Shown here: piece by piece, positions 16,287-25,718 of the stretch
How positions within the stretch are numbered: position 1 is the stretch's first letter
Layout: the number at the start of each line of letters is the position of its first letter
Origin: Nostoc foliaceum FACHB-393
Lineage (GTDB): Bacteria; Cyanobacteriota; Cyanobacteriia; Cyanobacteriales; Nostocaceae
Assembly (NCBI RefSeq): GCF_014698505.1
Contig: NZ_JACJTD010000005.1
Coordinates: 157,825-221,824, forward strand
Length of the DNA: 64,000 nucleotides
Direction of reading: 5' to 3'
Made by a program: the position numbers and the translations under genes
The notes under the pieces: generated by a model
What the model saw: only the letters and a program-made list of their open reading frames with translations
The model's database searches: none
What the model was told of the DNA's origin: nothing

Positions 16287-17477
16287 ATGGAATCCCTAAC
16301 CTCTCGTATGCAGGCGGTACAGTCGCCAATTATTCCTGTGGTTGGGGAACTGATTAAAAACTCTCCTGGAACAATCTCTTTAGGACAGGGTGTTGTTTAT
16401 TACAATCCACCACCGGAAGCGATAGAATTTTTACCCAAATTCTTAGCCGAGCCTGCTAATAATTTATACAAATCAGTTGAAGGAATTCCCCCTTTGCTGA
16501 CAGCACTTGCAGAGAAATTGCAAGCCTTTAACGGCATTGAAATCAATGGGGAAAACTGCATCGTCGTGACAGCGGGGAGCAATATGGGATTTATGAATGC
16601 CATTCTTGCGATCACTAACCCAGGCGATGAGATTATTCTAAATACGCCCTACTATTTCAACCACGAAATGGCGATCGCAATGGCTGGTTGTCGTGCAGTG
16701 TTAGTGGCGACGGATGAAAATTACCAATTGCGCCCAGATGCGATCGCTCAAGCAATTACTCCCAAAACGCGGGCTGTGGTAACAATTTCACCAAATAATC
16801 CGACTGGAGTTGTCTATTCAAAAGCAGCATTGCACCAAGTAAATCAAATTTGTGGCACTCGCGGCATTTACCACATCAGCGATGAAGCCTATGAATACTT
16901 TACCTATAACGGGGTAAAACACGTTTCCCCTGCTGCATTTGAGAGTAGTAGCGAGTACACCATTTCTCTCTTTAGCCTTTCCAAAGCATACGGTTTTGCC
17001 AGTTGGCGCATTGGCTACATGGTGATTCCCAAACACTTATTTGTCGCCATCAAAAAAGTCCAGGATACAATTTTGATTTGTCCGCCAGTAATTTCCCAAT
17101 ATGCAGCTTTAGGGGCATTGCAAGCCAAAGCGGAGTATTTGGAGAGTAATATAGGTGCGTTGGCGCAGCCCGCCGTAGGCATTGCTCAAGTGCGGCAAGT
17201 AGTACTCAACTCCCTTAACCGTCTACAAGGTTTATGTAGCATTACACCCGCCAATGGCGCTTTCTATTTTTTTCTCAAAGTTAATACTCAGATGGATGCT
17301 TTTGAACTAGTTAAAAGACTAATCCAGGAACATAAAGTAGCAGTCATTCCAGGTACAACCTTTGGCATGGATGACGGATGCTACCTACGCATTGCCTATG
17401 GGGCGCTGCAAAAAGAGACGGTAAAAGAAGGTATAGAAAGATTAGTGCAAGGTTTGGAAACTATAGTTGGGAGTTAG
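16287..17477 (+). CDS. Class I/II PLP-dependent aminotransferase
   Basis: 396 residues, typical of fold-type I aminotransferases. Visible features are the N-terminal LGQGVVYYNPP, TAGSNMGFMNAILAI (cofactor phosphate region), the SPNNPTGVVYS asparagine motif, SDEAYEYF with its Asp and Tyr, the PLP lysine in SLSKAYGFASWRIGY and the C-terminal LRIAYG arginine that binds the substrate carboxylate. The enzyme moves an amino group between an amino acid and a 2-oxo acid; sequence alone does not fix which ones (aspartate, alanine or aromatic types are all possible). It appears to be monocistronic, with a terminator upstream and C-rich tandem repeats downstream. Confidence 0.92.
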   Translation: MESLTSRMQAVQSPIIPVVGELIKNSPGTISLGQGVVYYNPPPEAIEFLPKFLAEPANNLYKSVEGIPPLLTALAEKLQAFNGIEINGENCIVVTAGSNMGFMNAILAITNPGDEIILNTPYYFNHEMAIAMAGCRAVLVATDENYQLRPDAIAQAITPKTRAVVTISPNNPTGVVYSKAALHQVNQICGTRGIYHISDEAYEYFTYNGVKHVSPAAFESSSEYTISLFSLSKAYGFASWRIGYMVIPKHLFVAIKKVQDTILICPPVISQYAALGALQAKAEYLESNIGALAQPAVGIAQVRQVVLNSLNRLQGLCSITPANGAFYFFLKVNTQMDAFELVKRLIQEHKVAVIPGTTFGMDDGCYLRIAYGALQKETVKEGIERLVQGLETIVGS

Positions 17478-17583
17478 GAGTTAGGAGTTAAAAGTTTATA
17501 TTTAATTTATGAGGGCGTTATATCATGTCCGCTTAATTAGTTATTATTCAGGGCATCTATGCAAAAATCTTAAAACTCTCTTT

Positions 17584-17671
17584 CCCCCTGCTCCCTGCCC
17601 CCTGCTGCCTGCCCCCTGTTCCCTGCCTGCCCCCTGCTCCCTGCTCCCTGCCCCCTGCCCCCTGCCCCCTG
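17584..17671. repeat. C-rich heptamer tandem repeat (CCCCTGC/TCCCTGC)
   Basis: About twelve imperfect copies of a 7-base unit (CCCCTGC, TCCCTGC and variants) are followed by CCCCTGCGG. This is a short tandemly repeated repetitive sequence of the kind known from heterocystous cyanobacteria. A smaller tract of the same type is at 8262-8288. The gap 17478-17758 holds no gene. Confidence 0.85.
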
Positions 17672-17758
17672 CGGTCTTAATGATAAGTCTTTTACCGGAC
17701 ATGATATTAGACTGTGTTAGCGTACCTCATCCGTAATCCCAAATATCAAATTTCAGAG

Positions 17759-18196
17759 ATGCCAATTATTAATAAGTTAATTGAAATTGAAACTGAACCA
17801 AAAATTAATATTCATAATATCACGCCACAAATCAAAGATTTTATTGCTTCAACATCAATTAAAAATGGACAAGTTTTAGTATTTTCTCGACACACAACAA
17901 CAGCTTTAGCCATCAACGAGAATGAAGTCAGATTGTTAGAAGATATAAAAGTGTTCTTGCAAAAATTAGCACCGGAATCAGACAGCTATTTGCATAATGA
18001 CTTGCATTTAAGAGATGTCCCGGAAGATGAGCCGATTAATGCTCACTCTCATTTAATGGCAATGATGCTGACCACGAGTGAGATAATTCCCATCGTGGAT
18101 GGTAAATTAGCTTTGGGAACCTGGCAATCTGTGTTGTTTTTTGAGTTGGATGGGCCGCGCAAAAGAACGGTATTTGTCCAAATTTCTGGCGAATAA
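17759..18196 (+). CDS. YjbQ / UPF0047 family protein
   Basis: 145 residues from the ATG at 17759, matching the usual 130-145 of the family; an in-frame GTG at 17714 would add 15 unsupported residues. All family blocks are present: SRHTTTALAINENE, the HNDLHLRD and INAHSHLMAMML histidine stretches that line the putative active site, and LGTWQSVLFFELDGPRKR. The family is annotated as secondary thiamine-phosphate synthase because the E. coli protein YjbQ shows weak activity of that kind; its real job is uncertain. Small trimeric cytosolic protein. No operon partner. Confidence 0.93.
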   Translation: MPIINKLIEIETEPKINIHNITPQIKDFIASTSIKNGQVLVFSRHTTTALAINENEVRLLEDIKVFLQKLAPESDSYLHNDLHLRDVPEDEPINAHSHLMAMMLTTSEIIPIVDGKLALGTWQSVLFFELDGPRKRTVFVQISGE

Positions 18197-18374
18197 TGCA
18201 ACTTCACACCTGCAATCCTCCCAGAACAACCCAAATCTGAGAGAATTACGAACACGACCAACAAGCGTATCACTTGAATTTACCTACAGCAATTAAAGAA
18301 AGAATGTTTCTCAGCATAACCTTCCTTTCCACAAACCAAGACTTTCGTTGTGTCAAAGGCAGACGCAATTAGTT

Positions 18375-19427
18375 ATGAAAAATAACGATAACTTTGTATT
18401 ACGCAATACTTGGTACTATGCTCTGCCTAGTAATCAGATCAAGCCAGGTATGATGATCAGCCGCATTTTCTTGGGAGAACCAGTGCTGCTAGTTCGCAGC
18501 CAGGATGGCAAAGTTTCTGCAATGACGGACATTTGTCCCCATCGTGGTGTGCCCTTGAGTTGTGGTAGATTTGATGGGCAGGAGGTGGAATGCTGCTATC
18601 ACGGTTGGCGTTTTGATCCGGCTGGGCGCTGTACTGCGATACCTTCTCTTGTAGAGGAGCAGCAAATGGATTTGAGGCGCTTTGACGTACATTCCTATGA
18701 AGTCCGGGAAGCGCAAGGAAATATCTGGATATATATGGCTGATCCCGATAATTCTAAACCTGCTTCTGAGATGGAGATTCCGGTAATTCCAGGGTTTGAT
18801 GAGCGATCGCCCCAGTTCATAGAGGTGATGAGATTCCCCTGTTTTGTGGATCATGCAGTGGTAGGTCTGATGGACCCTGCTCATTCACCCTACGTTCATC
18901 GCGCTTGGTGGTGGCGAAGTGAGCAACTGCATGAAGAAGTGAAGCAATTCGATGCTTCGCCTTACGGCTTCACGATGCGACGACACCGATTGCCAGCGAA
19001 TGGGGGTAGATTATACTTGCTGATTGGCGGTGGTGTGCCAGAAACGGAGATTTCTTTTCGTTTACCTGGAGTCAGAATAGAAGAAACCACAATTGGCAAC
19101 CATCGAGTCGTTAATTTAACGGCAGTTACACCCATTTCAGACACGGAAACCGAGGTAAATTTTGTTCTTTACTCGACACTTCCTTGGGTGGGATTTTTCA
19201 AGCCACTGCTACATGTGCTGGCGCGGACTTTCCTTGGTCAAGACCGAACGGTTGTGGAAAAACAGCAGATTGGCCTTAAATATAATCCTGTGCTACGGCT
19301 GATTAAAGACTCAGATATGCAGGCACAGTGGTACTACCAGTTAAAGCGGGAGTATGCTCGGTCTGTCGCTGAACGACGAGAATTTGTGAACCCTGTCAAG
19401 GATCAGATACTCCGCTGGCGTGCTTAA
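18375..19427 (+). CDS. Rieske [2Fe-2S] ring-hydroxylating oxygenase, PAO/Lls1-like
   Basis: About 350 residues from the ATG at 18375 (an in-frame TTG at 18348 is weaker). The Rieske domain has both ligand pairs: CPHRGVPLSCG and CCYHGWRFDPAG. The mononuclear iron region is visible as VDHAVVGLMDPAHSPYVHR, which supplies the His ligands. The layout resembles oxygenases of the pheophorbide a oxygenase / Lls1 group and bacterial homologues. Such enzymes insert oxygen from O2 into ring substrates and need a ferredoxin and reductase, neither of which is adjacent. The substrate is not established. The gene converges, with 1 base between stops, on an SDR gene whose operon mate is an alpha/beta hydrolase. 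Confidence 0.9.
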   Translation: MKNNDNFVLRNTWYYALPSNQIKPGMMISRIFLGEPVLLVRSQDGKVSAMTDICPHRGVPLSCGRFDGQEVECCYHGWRFDPAGRCTAIPSLVEEQQMDLRRFDVHSYEVREAQGNIWIYMADPDNSKPASEMEIPVIPGFDERSPQFIEVMRFPCFVDHAVVGLMDPAHSPYVHRAWWWRSEQLHEEVKQFDASPYGFTMRRHRLPANGGRLYLLIGGGVPETEISFRLPGVRIEETTIGNHRVVNLTAVTPISDTETEVNFVLYSTLPWVGFFKPLLHVLARTFLGQDRTVVEKQQIGLKYNPVLRLIKDSDMQAQWYYQLKREYARSVAERREFVNPVKDQILRWRA

Positions 19428-19428
19428 A

Positions 19429-20106
19429 TTACTCCAAGCCAAATTCTGCAAATTCTCTTTGCCCAAACAGCATATTTCGGTCTACCGCTGACAAAATTTT
19501 ATTATTGGTGCGTTCGTTATTTAAACAGCGACCAACTAACTGCGCGACATCTGCACGATTGATGCTACCACTAATGTGCGGATCTTCGGTCAAAACGCCG
19601 TTACCTGTTGCTGGTTCTGACTTTAGTCCACCTGGGCGGATAATTGTATAGGTGAGTCCACTGGCAATTAAGTGTTGTTCAGCTTTGTCTTTCTCAACTA
19701 AAACTGTTCCCAGTGCTGCTAAAACTTGGGGTGACAGAGCAACAACACTATTGCCAGCACCAATGGAAGATATAAGAATAAACTTTTGCACCCCAGCTTT
19801 AACTGCTGCATCAATCAGATTTCTATTACCAGGGTAATCTGCCCTTTCTCCCTCTGATGGTAAACCGCCAATTGTACTGATAACGGTGTGAATAGGTTTA
19901 TCTGTCAGCATTGCGTGTTCTACATCGCCAACATTCAAGGCATCTCCTAGAACTACCTCAATACCGATTTTCTCTAGTTCAGCAGCAACTGATGCTGTTC
20001 TTAGGAGTGCTCTTACCTTTAGCTGTTGCGCTGTGAGATATTGAGCAATTTCTCGACCAACACCGCGACTTGCCCCAGCCAGAAAAATATAAGATGTACT
20101 TGTCAT
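19429..20106 (-). CDS. Atypical SDR-family NAD(P)-binding oxidoreductase
   Basis: 225 residues. The N-terminal dinucleotide-binding motif is FLAGASRGVGREIA (GxxxxGxG). The usual later blocks are seen as VVLGDALNVGDVE, VISTIGGLPSEG and ILISSIGAGNS, with the C-terminal YTIIRPGGL. It lacks a classical YxxxK, which fits the atypical SDR5-like (NmrA/HSCARG-like) group that may bind NAD(P) for reduction or for sensing. The start ATG at 20106 lies 11 bases after the stop of the hydrolase gene, so the two form an operon read leftwards. The stop is one base from the stop of the convergent Rieske gene, so transcription of the two units must overlap or end very precisely. Confidence 0.9.
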   Translation of the reverse strand: MTSTSYIFLAGASRGVGREIAQYLTAQQLKVRALLRTASVAAELEKIGIEVVLGDALNVGDVEHAMLTDKPIHTVISTIGGLPSEGERADYPGNRNLIDAAVKAGVQKFILISSIGAGNSVVALSPQVLAALGTVLVEKDKAEQHLIASGLTYTIIRPGGLKSEPATGNGVLTEDPHISGSINRADVAQLVGRCLNNERTNNKILSAVDRNMLFGQREFAEFGLE

Positions 20107-20117
20107 AATAAATTTAA

Positions 20118-21101
20118 CTATTTACGCTCAAAGGATTTTATCAGAGGATTGGCAGTATTTAATAATTGCTCAAGTGACTGAGATGCTTCTGGTTGATGGC
20201 GAACATAAGTGTCAATAAACAAACTAATGATTTCACCCATCAGCAAACGGAAGCTTTCTTGAGGTTGGGTGGCGGGAAAGTCCAACAAGGGTGTATCTAG
20301 AGTGGAGTCTAGCTGATCAACTATTGAAAAGTGATTTGCCCCATCCAAAAGTATCAGATAGCTATCATTTCGTCCTCCAGTAATTGCTTCTTGGAATGTA
20401 CGGATGACTGGGGTGGTAGTATTTCCAGGACTTACACCGTAGCGATCGCTGTTGTTCGCAATTACTCCATCGCAGGTTCCTCCCATAAGTAGAAGTGGTA
20501 GGGAGTCTGGTAAGGGTAAGATAGTACCTGCTTCATACCCCAATAATAACGTTGCCATAGTGTGTAAACCATAACCAAAAGATGCTGCAACTTGAGGGAA
20601 AAAATGGGGATCAGCATTTTCGATTGCTACTCTACCACCTGCGGAGTGTCCACCTAAAATTATTCGTTGCAGATCAAGCATTCCAGCTAAAATACCCTCA
20701 GACTGTAACTGTTCCACTTTCGCTAGCAGTGTTGGCAAAGCCAAAGCAGTGGGAACAGTACGATAAATTGTTGGTTTCATCTTTTCAAAATCAACGCCTG
20801 GAGTCAGACTAATTATTCCTGGTATCATTTCCGTAATCCAGTTAAAGAGAATCACCACTAGTCCACGTTCAGCGAGTTTAACTGCCAACCATTGATATTG
20901 TTGAGCATCACAGTTAAAGCCGTTGAAGAAAATCACTACTGGAAAAGGTGCCTTTTCTAAATTAACTGGCAAAATTTCCCTATTTCTTTCTCCCTTATGC
21001 CTTGACATCTCTACTGGATAGAAAATTTTCAGGTGGATGGTATCGTAAGGAGACTGGAAACCCTCGACTTTAGCAGCTTGGAAAAAAGCACGAACTGTCA
21101 T
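20118..21101 (-). CDS. Alpha/beta hydrolase, chlorophyllase/dienelactone-hydrolase-like
   Basis: 327 residues from the ATG at 21101, which has AGGAA eight bases upstream on its strand; an in-frame TTG at 21164 would add 21 residues without a ribosome site. The nucleophile elbow is ILGGHSAGGRVA (G-H-S-A-G), the oxyanion strand is PVVIFFNGFNCDAQQY, and the catalytic His is probably in LDGANHFSIVD. The overall layout (lid-less hydrolase with GHSxGG) resembles chlorophyllase-like and platelet-activating-factor acetylhydrolase-like groups. The substrate is not known. It is the first gene of a two-gene operon with the SDR. Confidence 0.85.
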   Translation of the reverse strand: MTVRAFFQAAKVEGFQSPYDTIHLKIFYPVEMSRHKGERNREILPVNLEKAPFPVVIFFNGFNCDAQQYQWLAVKLAERGLVVILFNWITEMIPGIISLTPGVDFEKMKPTIYRTVPTALALPTLLAKVEQLQSEGILAGMLDLQRIILGGHSAGGRVAIENADPHFFPQVAASFGYGLHTMATLLLGYEAGTILPLPDSLPLLLMGGTCDGVIANNSDRYGVSPGNTTTPVIRTFQEAITGGRNDSYLILLDGANHFSIVDQLDSTLDTPLLDFPATQPQESFRLLMGEIISLFIDTYVRHQPEASQSLEQLLNTANPLIKSFERK

Positions 21102-21298
21102 CTGGTTGTTCCTGATGTCATTGAAAATTTTTCTATTGCCCAGAACTGCTCCTAGCAATGCCAATCTAGTGATATGAAATAATGTGGCAGCAATAATAAC
21201 ATAAATTGTAGTAAGTAATTAGATTTAACCCAATTGTAGGAAGTATTTTAGTAAGCAATTGTGTCAATCTAGCAAATAACTTTTCTTTGGATTTACTT

Positions 21299-21694
21299 AT
21301 GGCTAAAAAATCTCAAACAAATATAGAACCATACCAAGATGTTAGATTATCTGCCACCACAAGAATTTGGGTAATTACAGTCGCAATTCTCGGAGTTTGC
21401 GTCCCACTGTCAGCAGTGACTAGAAGCGGTGCTATTCTTCCTTTAGTTGCAATTGGTGGGGCAGCTGTTGGTACAGTTGCTGTTTGGCGTTCTGATGAGC
21501 AAAAATCAAAAACTAACTATTTGCAACAGCAGCAAATAGAACTGTTAGAGCGGAGATTAGCGAATCTAGAAACAATTGTTAGCAGTGATGACTTGAACTT
21601 GCAAATGAAAATTAAACAGATTGAGACAAGGGATACTTTTGGCGACTCATCTGATGTAAGTACTACACCCAGACAGCCAAAACGCAAAGGTTAA
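21299..21694 (+). CDS. Hypothetical membrane protein with coiled coil
   Basis: 131 residues from the ATG at 21299. Two hydrophobic segments (about residues 25-42 and 46-62: IWVITVAILGVCVPLSA and AILPLVAIGGAAVGTVA) are followed by a coiled coil (LQQQQIELLERRLANLETIV) and a disordered basic tail. This is a two-pass membrane protein with a cytoplasmic coil. I do not recognise the family. It is divergent from the hydrolase operon and shares the 200-base promoter region 21102-21298 with it. Confidence 0.6.
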   Translation: MAKKSQTNIEPYQDVRLSATTRIWVITVAILGVCVPLSAVTRSGAILPLVAIGGAAVGTVAVWRSDEQKSKTNYLQQQQIELLERRLANLETIVSSDDLNLQMKIKQIETRDTFGDSSDVSTTPRQPKRKG

Positions 21695-22079
21695 ATTTAG
21701 CCAATCTTCACCATTTATGCCGATTTCAGATGATAAACCCTAGAATTATCGTTACTAGGTTGTTTTTGTGTAGGTATTTGTTGACTTCTCGTTACGGCAA
21801 CCTTTGAAATTCCTCTTACATTAAACTTTCCTTTGCGGCTATAAATGTTTCTAGGGAAACAGTATCTCGTTCTCCATCTCCGTTAGAATTGACTGACATC
21901 ATTTAATTCTATATACTTCAACTGCATCAGTTCATGAAATGTCTAAGTGCTATCCATCTCTATCTTTCCCGGAAAAATCTGCCAATGGCTGTGTTTTATT
22001 AGACTACTAACATTACTGAATTTTTAATTAACTAAGGTTATAAACTTGAGTAATTGCATTGGTATAGTTTACCGTAGGT
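21695..22079. other. Intergenic stretch, nothing identified
   Basis: 385 bases, AT-rich, with no repeat array, strong hairpin or protein-like frame that I can support. It presumably holds the promoter of the WD40 gene. Confidence 0.5.
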
Positions 22080-23873
22080 ATGCAAGAGTTTGCCGCAGGA
22101 ATGCAGATGGATTGGATTAGCTTACTTAAAGCTCAACAAGCTGATTTCCTTCAACGTGTGAAAAAGCCTAAAACTTATGACTTATCTTTGCTGGAAAGTC
22201 AAGTAAAAGGCTGTCACACTGAAATCATGGCTTTTTGGGGCGAGCCATTGGCAAGACTCCAAGAAGTTTCTCGCCAACAAGCAGAAGTTCTCGCCAAAAA
22301 CCCGCCGCCGACACCGCCTGAATATCCTGAGCCTCCCGACTGGACGATACCTTTCCCCAAATACTTCCAGCGACAAGCGGAAGATTATCTTTTGCGGGAG
22401 CATATTGTTGACCGGGTGATAACTGAACGCTTGGGGAAGTTGGTAAAAAAGGTATCACAAGATACCTTGGAAAACATGGTTTTAGATGATGAGGGAAATT
22501 TGTGTGGCGAAAGCAAATTTTCTTATCTACTAAAAGATAATCCTCAGCTAAGTGTTCAAGTTTATGTTGCTGACGGAGAAAGTTTTAATGGTATTAAGAA
22601 AGACAAAATTAGGTGGTCGGTTACTCAAGAAGATTTAAGAAAGCACCAAGCATTAATTTTTCTATGTTTGTTTTATCCATCTACAGGTAAGCTAGGATAC
22701 GACGAAAAACAGAGCATAATTACAGGCTTTTTACCTGCAAATCAAATTGAGCTTACTGAACCAAAAATATACATTAATCCGAGTAACTTGTTATATGCAG
22801 GGGGGTTGAGTTGGTATTTAGAATCACTTGTTGGCAAAAAAGACACATCACCATTAATTAATGAGAGAGCGATCGCAGATACAATACAGACTCTACCATC
22901 AGAGCATTGCCTTAAGGGTATAGTTGGTGATTGGGAATGCTGGCAGACTTTGCAAGGGCACAACAGAGGCATTAATTGCCTAGCTTTCAGTTCCGGGTGT
23001 AAGAATGGCAAAGCCTTACCCATATTGGCAAGTGGTAGTCGTGGAGAAACGAAACTCTGGGATTTAAGCAAGGGTGAATTAATAGAGACATTATCAGAGT
23101 ATCCTTGGGTGATATCTGGGCTGGTGGATGAAGTGAATTCCCTGGCTTTTAGTTCAGATGGACAGACTTTAGTGAGTTGTGGTGCAGATTCCACTATTAA
23201 GCTTTGGCACGTAGGCGCTTTAGACTTGATAGATATTTTGCACAAACATAATGGGGTAGTGCGGTGCGCTGCCTTCACCCCAGATGGCAGAATGTTAGCT
23301 ACAGGTGGAGATGATAGAAAAATTCTGTTTTGGGATTTGATGCATCGTCAGGTTGCGATCGCACTCTCTTTAGATGATACAGCTGCTCATTCCCTGGTTT
23401 TAAGTCGAGACGGGGAAACTTTAGTTACAGGTAGCTATCGCAAAATTAAAGTCTGGCGCACCTTACCTCAGACGGGTATCAAAAGTTTAAAGGACGCAGA
23501 ACCACTGCATACCCTCATGGGTCATTCTCACATCGTTCGTTCCTTGGCGATTAGTGCAGATGGTAAAATGCTGGTGAGTGGTAGCTGGGATCAAACAATT
23601 AAAGTTTGGCAATTGGAGACTGGGGAATTACTTCATACTCTTAAAGGACATAGAGATAGAGTATATGCGATCGCATTAAGTCCCGATGGTCAAATTATCG
23701 CTAGCGGTAGTGCTGATAAAACCATTAAGTTGTGGCATCTACAAACCGGGGAATTGCTGGGTACGTTTACAGGTCATGGGAATATAGTCACAGCATTAGC
23801 CTTCACAGCTTCCGGTGAGATGTTGGTTAGCGGGAGTTTAGATAAGACGATTAAAATTTGGCAACGGAGTTAA
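22080..23873 (+). CDS. WD40-repeat protein with cyanobacterial N-terminal domain
   Basis: 597 residues. The first 290 are non-repetitive and include a proline-rich linker (PPPTPPEYPEPPDW) and a helical stretch without known motif. From residue 290 on there are seven WD40 repeats, enough for one closed propeller. Each ends in variants of LASGS..TKLW, LVSCGADSTIKLW, LATGGDDRKILFW, LVTGSYRKIKVW, LVSGSWDQTIKVW, IASGSADKTIKLW and LVSGSLDKTIKIW. The first repeat carries an insertion. No kinase or caspase domain is attached. The propeller probably acts as a docking platform in the cytosol; the partner is unknown. Single gene, followed by an AATTCGT tandem repeat. Confidence 0.9.
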   Translation: MQEFAAGMQMDWISLLKAQQADFLQRVKKPKTYDLSLLESQVKGCHTEIMAFWGEPLARLQEVSRQQAEVLAKNPPPTPPEYPEPPDWTIPFPKYFQRQAEDYLLREHIVDRVITERLGKLVKKVSQDTLENMVLDDEGNLCGESKFSYLLKDNPQLSVQVYVADGESFNGIKKDKIRWSVTQEDLRKHQALIFLCLFYPSTGKLGYDEKQSIITGFLPANQIELTEPKIYINPSNLLYAGGLSWYLESLVGKKDTSPLINERAIADTIQTLPSEHCLKGIVGDWECWQTLQGHNRGINCLAFSSGCKNGKALPILASGSRGETKLWDLSKGELIETLSEYPWVISGLVDEVNSLAFSSDGQTLVSCGADSTIKLWHVGALDLIDILHKHNGVVRCAAFTPDGRMLATGGDDRKILFWDLMHRQVAIALSLDDTAAHSLVLSRDGETLVTGSYRKIKVWRTLPQTGIKSLKDAEPLHTLMGHSHIVRSLAISADGKMLVSGSWDQTIKVWQLETGELLHTLKGHRDRVYAIALSPDGQIIASGSADKTIKLWHLQTGELLGTFTGHGNIVTALAFTASGEMLVSGSLDKTIKIWQRS

Positions 23874-23900
23874 TAATTCGTAATTCGTAATTCGTAATTA
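23870..23900. repeat. AATTCGT short tandem repeat
   Basis: Three to four copies of the 7-base unit AATTCGT directly after the WD40 stop codon. The same unit, inverted (TTACGAA), occurs at 39655-39684 beside the alcohol dehydrogenase stop. It is typical of short tandem repeats in heterocystous cyanobacteria. Confidence 0.85.
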
Positions 23901-24204
23901 TTCAGTCTTTGATATTCGTGTGAGACGCATCAAATCATGAGCTAAATCAGCCTAAAACCCCATTGCACCTACCCATAACTGTCCATAGAAACCGATCCAA
24001 AAAACACTATGTCTGTGCTGCGATCGCTGTAATTCCTGGAGACGACCAACATAGTTTTTGTAGTCCCATTTAACGGTGTTTGTTCTGAGATTGTCGGCTG
24101 TTTTTGACCCATCGGCTTCAGCCCCTTTGTCACCCCTTCAGGCTAAAAACTAAAACTGGCGTAGCGACTGTCTTAAAAGTCAAGTGTATTGTCCTATAAG
24201 TGCA

Positions 24205-24226
24205 TTCCCTGGTTCTTGCCAGGGAA
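24205..24226. terminator. Hairpin between convergent genes
   Basis: TTCCCTGG (24205-24212), TTCTTG loop, CCAGGGAA (24219-24226): perfect 8-bp stem without a T-run. It lies between the convergent WD40 and glcD genes and may serve both as a terminator or be an interspersed palindrome. The rest of 23901-24204 shows nothing. Confidence 0.45.
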
Positions 24227-24245
24227 CGAGAGGTACTTCTAACTC

Positions 24246-25718
24246 TTAAAATCTTTCCACACCTTCAAATTGCTTGAGTGCCGATGCATTTGCTGCTTCA
24301 CCACAAGTACGCGGTGTAGGGAATATCTTTTCAGGATTTGCTAACCCTTTAGGATTAAAAACTTGCCGCACCCATTGCATCGTTTCTAAATCAACTGGGC
24401 TAAACATCTGTGGCATATAGCACTTTTTCTCTTCACCAATGCCATGCTCACCAGAAATACTACCACCAACTTGGACACAAAGTTTGAGAATTTTTCCACC
24501 CATTTCTTCTACTTGCTCTAATGCCCCAGGCACAGAATTATCATAAAGAATTAGCGGATGAAGATTGCCATCGCCAGCATGAAATACATTAGCAACCCGA
24601 TAACCGTATTGTTCACTTAATGTCTTAATTTCGTGCAGAACATAAGGCAACTGAGTCCGGGGAATGACACCATCTTGTACATAATAATCTGGACTTAAAT
24701 GCCCAGCAGCAGCAAAAGCCGCTTTGCGTCCTTTCCATAATTTTAATCGAGTTTCTGGGTCACTAGCAGAAGTGACATTTCGCGCCCCATTCTTTTGACA
24801 AATTTCAGTAACTCGTTGCTTATTTCCTACAACTTCCACTTCTAAACCGTCAATTTCTATTAGCAAAATAGCAGTAGCATCACGGGGATAACAATTTGTT
24901 GCAACAACATCTTCAACTGCATTGATGCTGAAGTTATCCATCATTTCCATCCCACCAGGAATAATTCCGGCGCTGATGATGTCAGAAACAGTTGCTCCGG
25001 CAGCTTCAATACTGGTAAAATCTGCCAACAAGACACAAATTGATTCTGGACTTTTGAGAATTCGCAAAGTAATTTCTGTGGCAATTCCTAAAGTGCCTTC
25101 AGAACCAACAAACACACCTGTTAAGTCATAACCAGGCATTTCGGGGATTTGCCCGCCTAAATCAATAATTTCCCCTTCTGGCGTAACAATTTTTAATCCC
25201 AAAACGTGGTTAGTGGTAACGCCATACTTGAGACAATGTACGCCACCAGAGTTTTCAGCAATATTGCCTCCGATAGAGCAGATAATTTGACTAGATGGGT
25301 CAGGAGCATAGTAAAAACCAGCACCACTGACAGCTTGTGTTACCCAACTATTAATCACTCCTGGTTGCACAATTGCCCGCTGATTTTCCAAATCAATATT
25401 CAGGATTTGCCGCATTAAGGAAGTGACAATTAAAACAGAGTCTTTTTGTGGCAAAGCGCCACCAGATAGACCTGTGCCAGAGCCGCGTGCTATGAAGGCA
25501 ATAGAGTATTGGTTGCATATCTTTACAATTTCTGCAACTTGTTCTGTAGTTCTCGGTAACACCACTACAGCCGGACGTTGGCGGTAACCAGTTAAACCAT
25601 CGCATTCATAGGTAATGAGTTCTTCGCGGCGTTGCACCACACCATTTTTACCAAGGATAGCCTCGAATGCTTTGATAATGGGTTTCCAGTTGCGTTGTTT
25701 TTTATCTTGGGCAAGCAT
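24246..25718 (-). CDS. glcD: Glycolate oxidase/dehydrogenase subunit GlcD (FAD-linked)
   Basis: 490 residues, the size of cyanobacterial GlcD. The PCMH-type FAD-binding domain shows VVLPRTTEQVAEIVKICN, the FAD pyrophosphate loop RGSGTGLSGGA, and IGGNIAENSGGVHCLKYG. The C-terminal FAD-oxidase domain carries VANVFHAGDGNLHPLILYD, with the conserved His residues, and SGEHGIGEEKK. It oxidises glycolate (and D-lactate) to glyoxylate in the photorespiratory pathway, passing electrons to the quinone pool rather than to O2. In bacteria GlcD works with GlcE and GlcF, and neither is adjacent. The related D-lactate dehydrogenase is the alternative call. The start ATG at 25718 begins MLAQ. Confidence 0.92.
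   Translation of the reverse strand: MLAQDKKQRNWKPIIKAFEAILGKNGVVQRREELITYECDGLTGYRQRPAVVVLPRTTEQVAEIVKICNQYSIAFIARGSGTGLSGGALPQKDSVLIVTSLMRQILNIDLENQRAIVQPGVINSWVTQAVSGAGFYYAPDPSSQIICSIGGNIAENSGGVHCLKYGVTTNHVLGLKIVTPEGEIIDLGGQIPEMPGYDLTGVFVGSEGTLGIATEITLRILKSPESICVLLADFTSIEAAGATVSDIISAGIIPGGMEMMDNFSINAVEDVVATNCYPRDATAILLIEIDGLEVEVVGNKQRVTEICQKNGARNVTSASDPETRLKLWKGRKAAFAAAGHLSPDYYVQDGVIPRTQLPYVLHEIKTLSEQYGYRVANVFHAGDGNLHPLILYDNSVPGALEQVEEMGGKILKLCVQVGGSISGEHGIGEEKKCYMPQMFSPVDLETMQWVRQVFNPKGLANPEKIFPTPRTCGEAANASALKQFEGVERF

Noticed and set aside
22742..23278. 178-codon minus-strand frame in the WD40 gene
   Set aside because: Shadow of the WD40 coding sequence.
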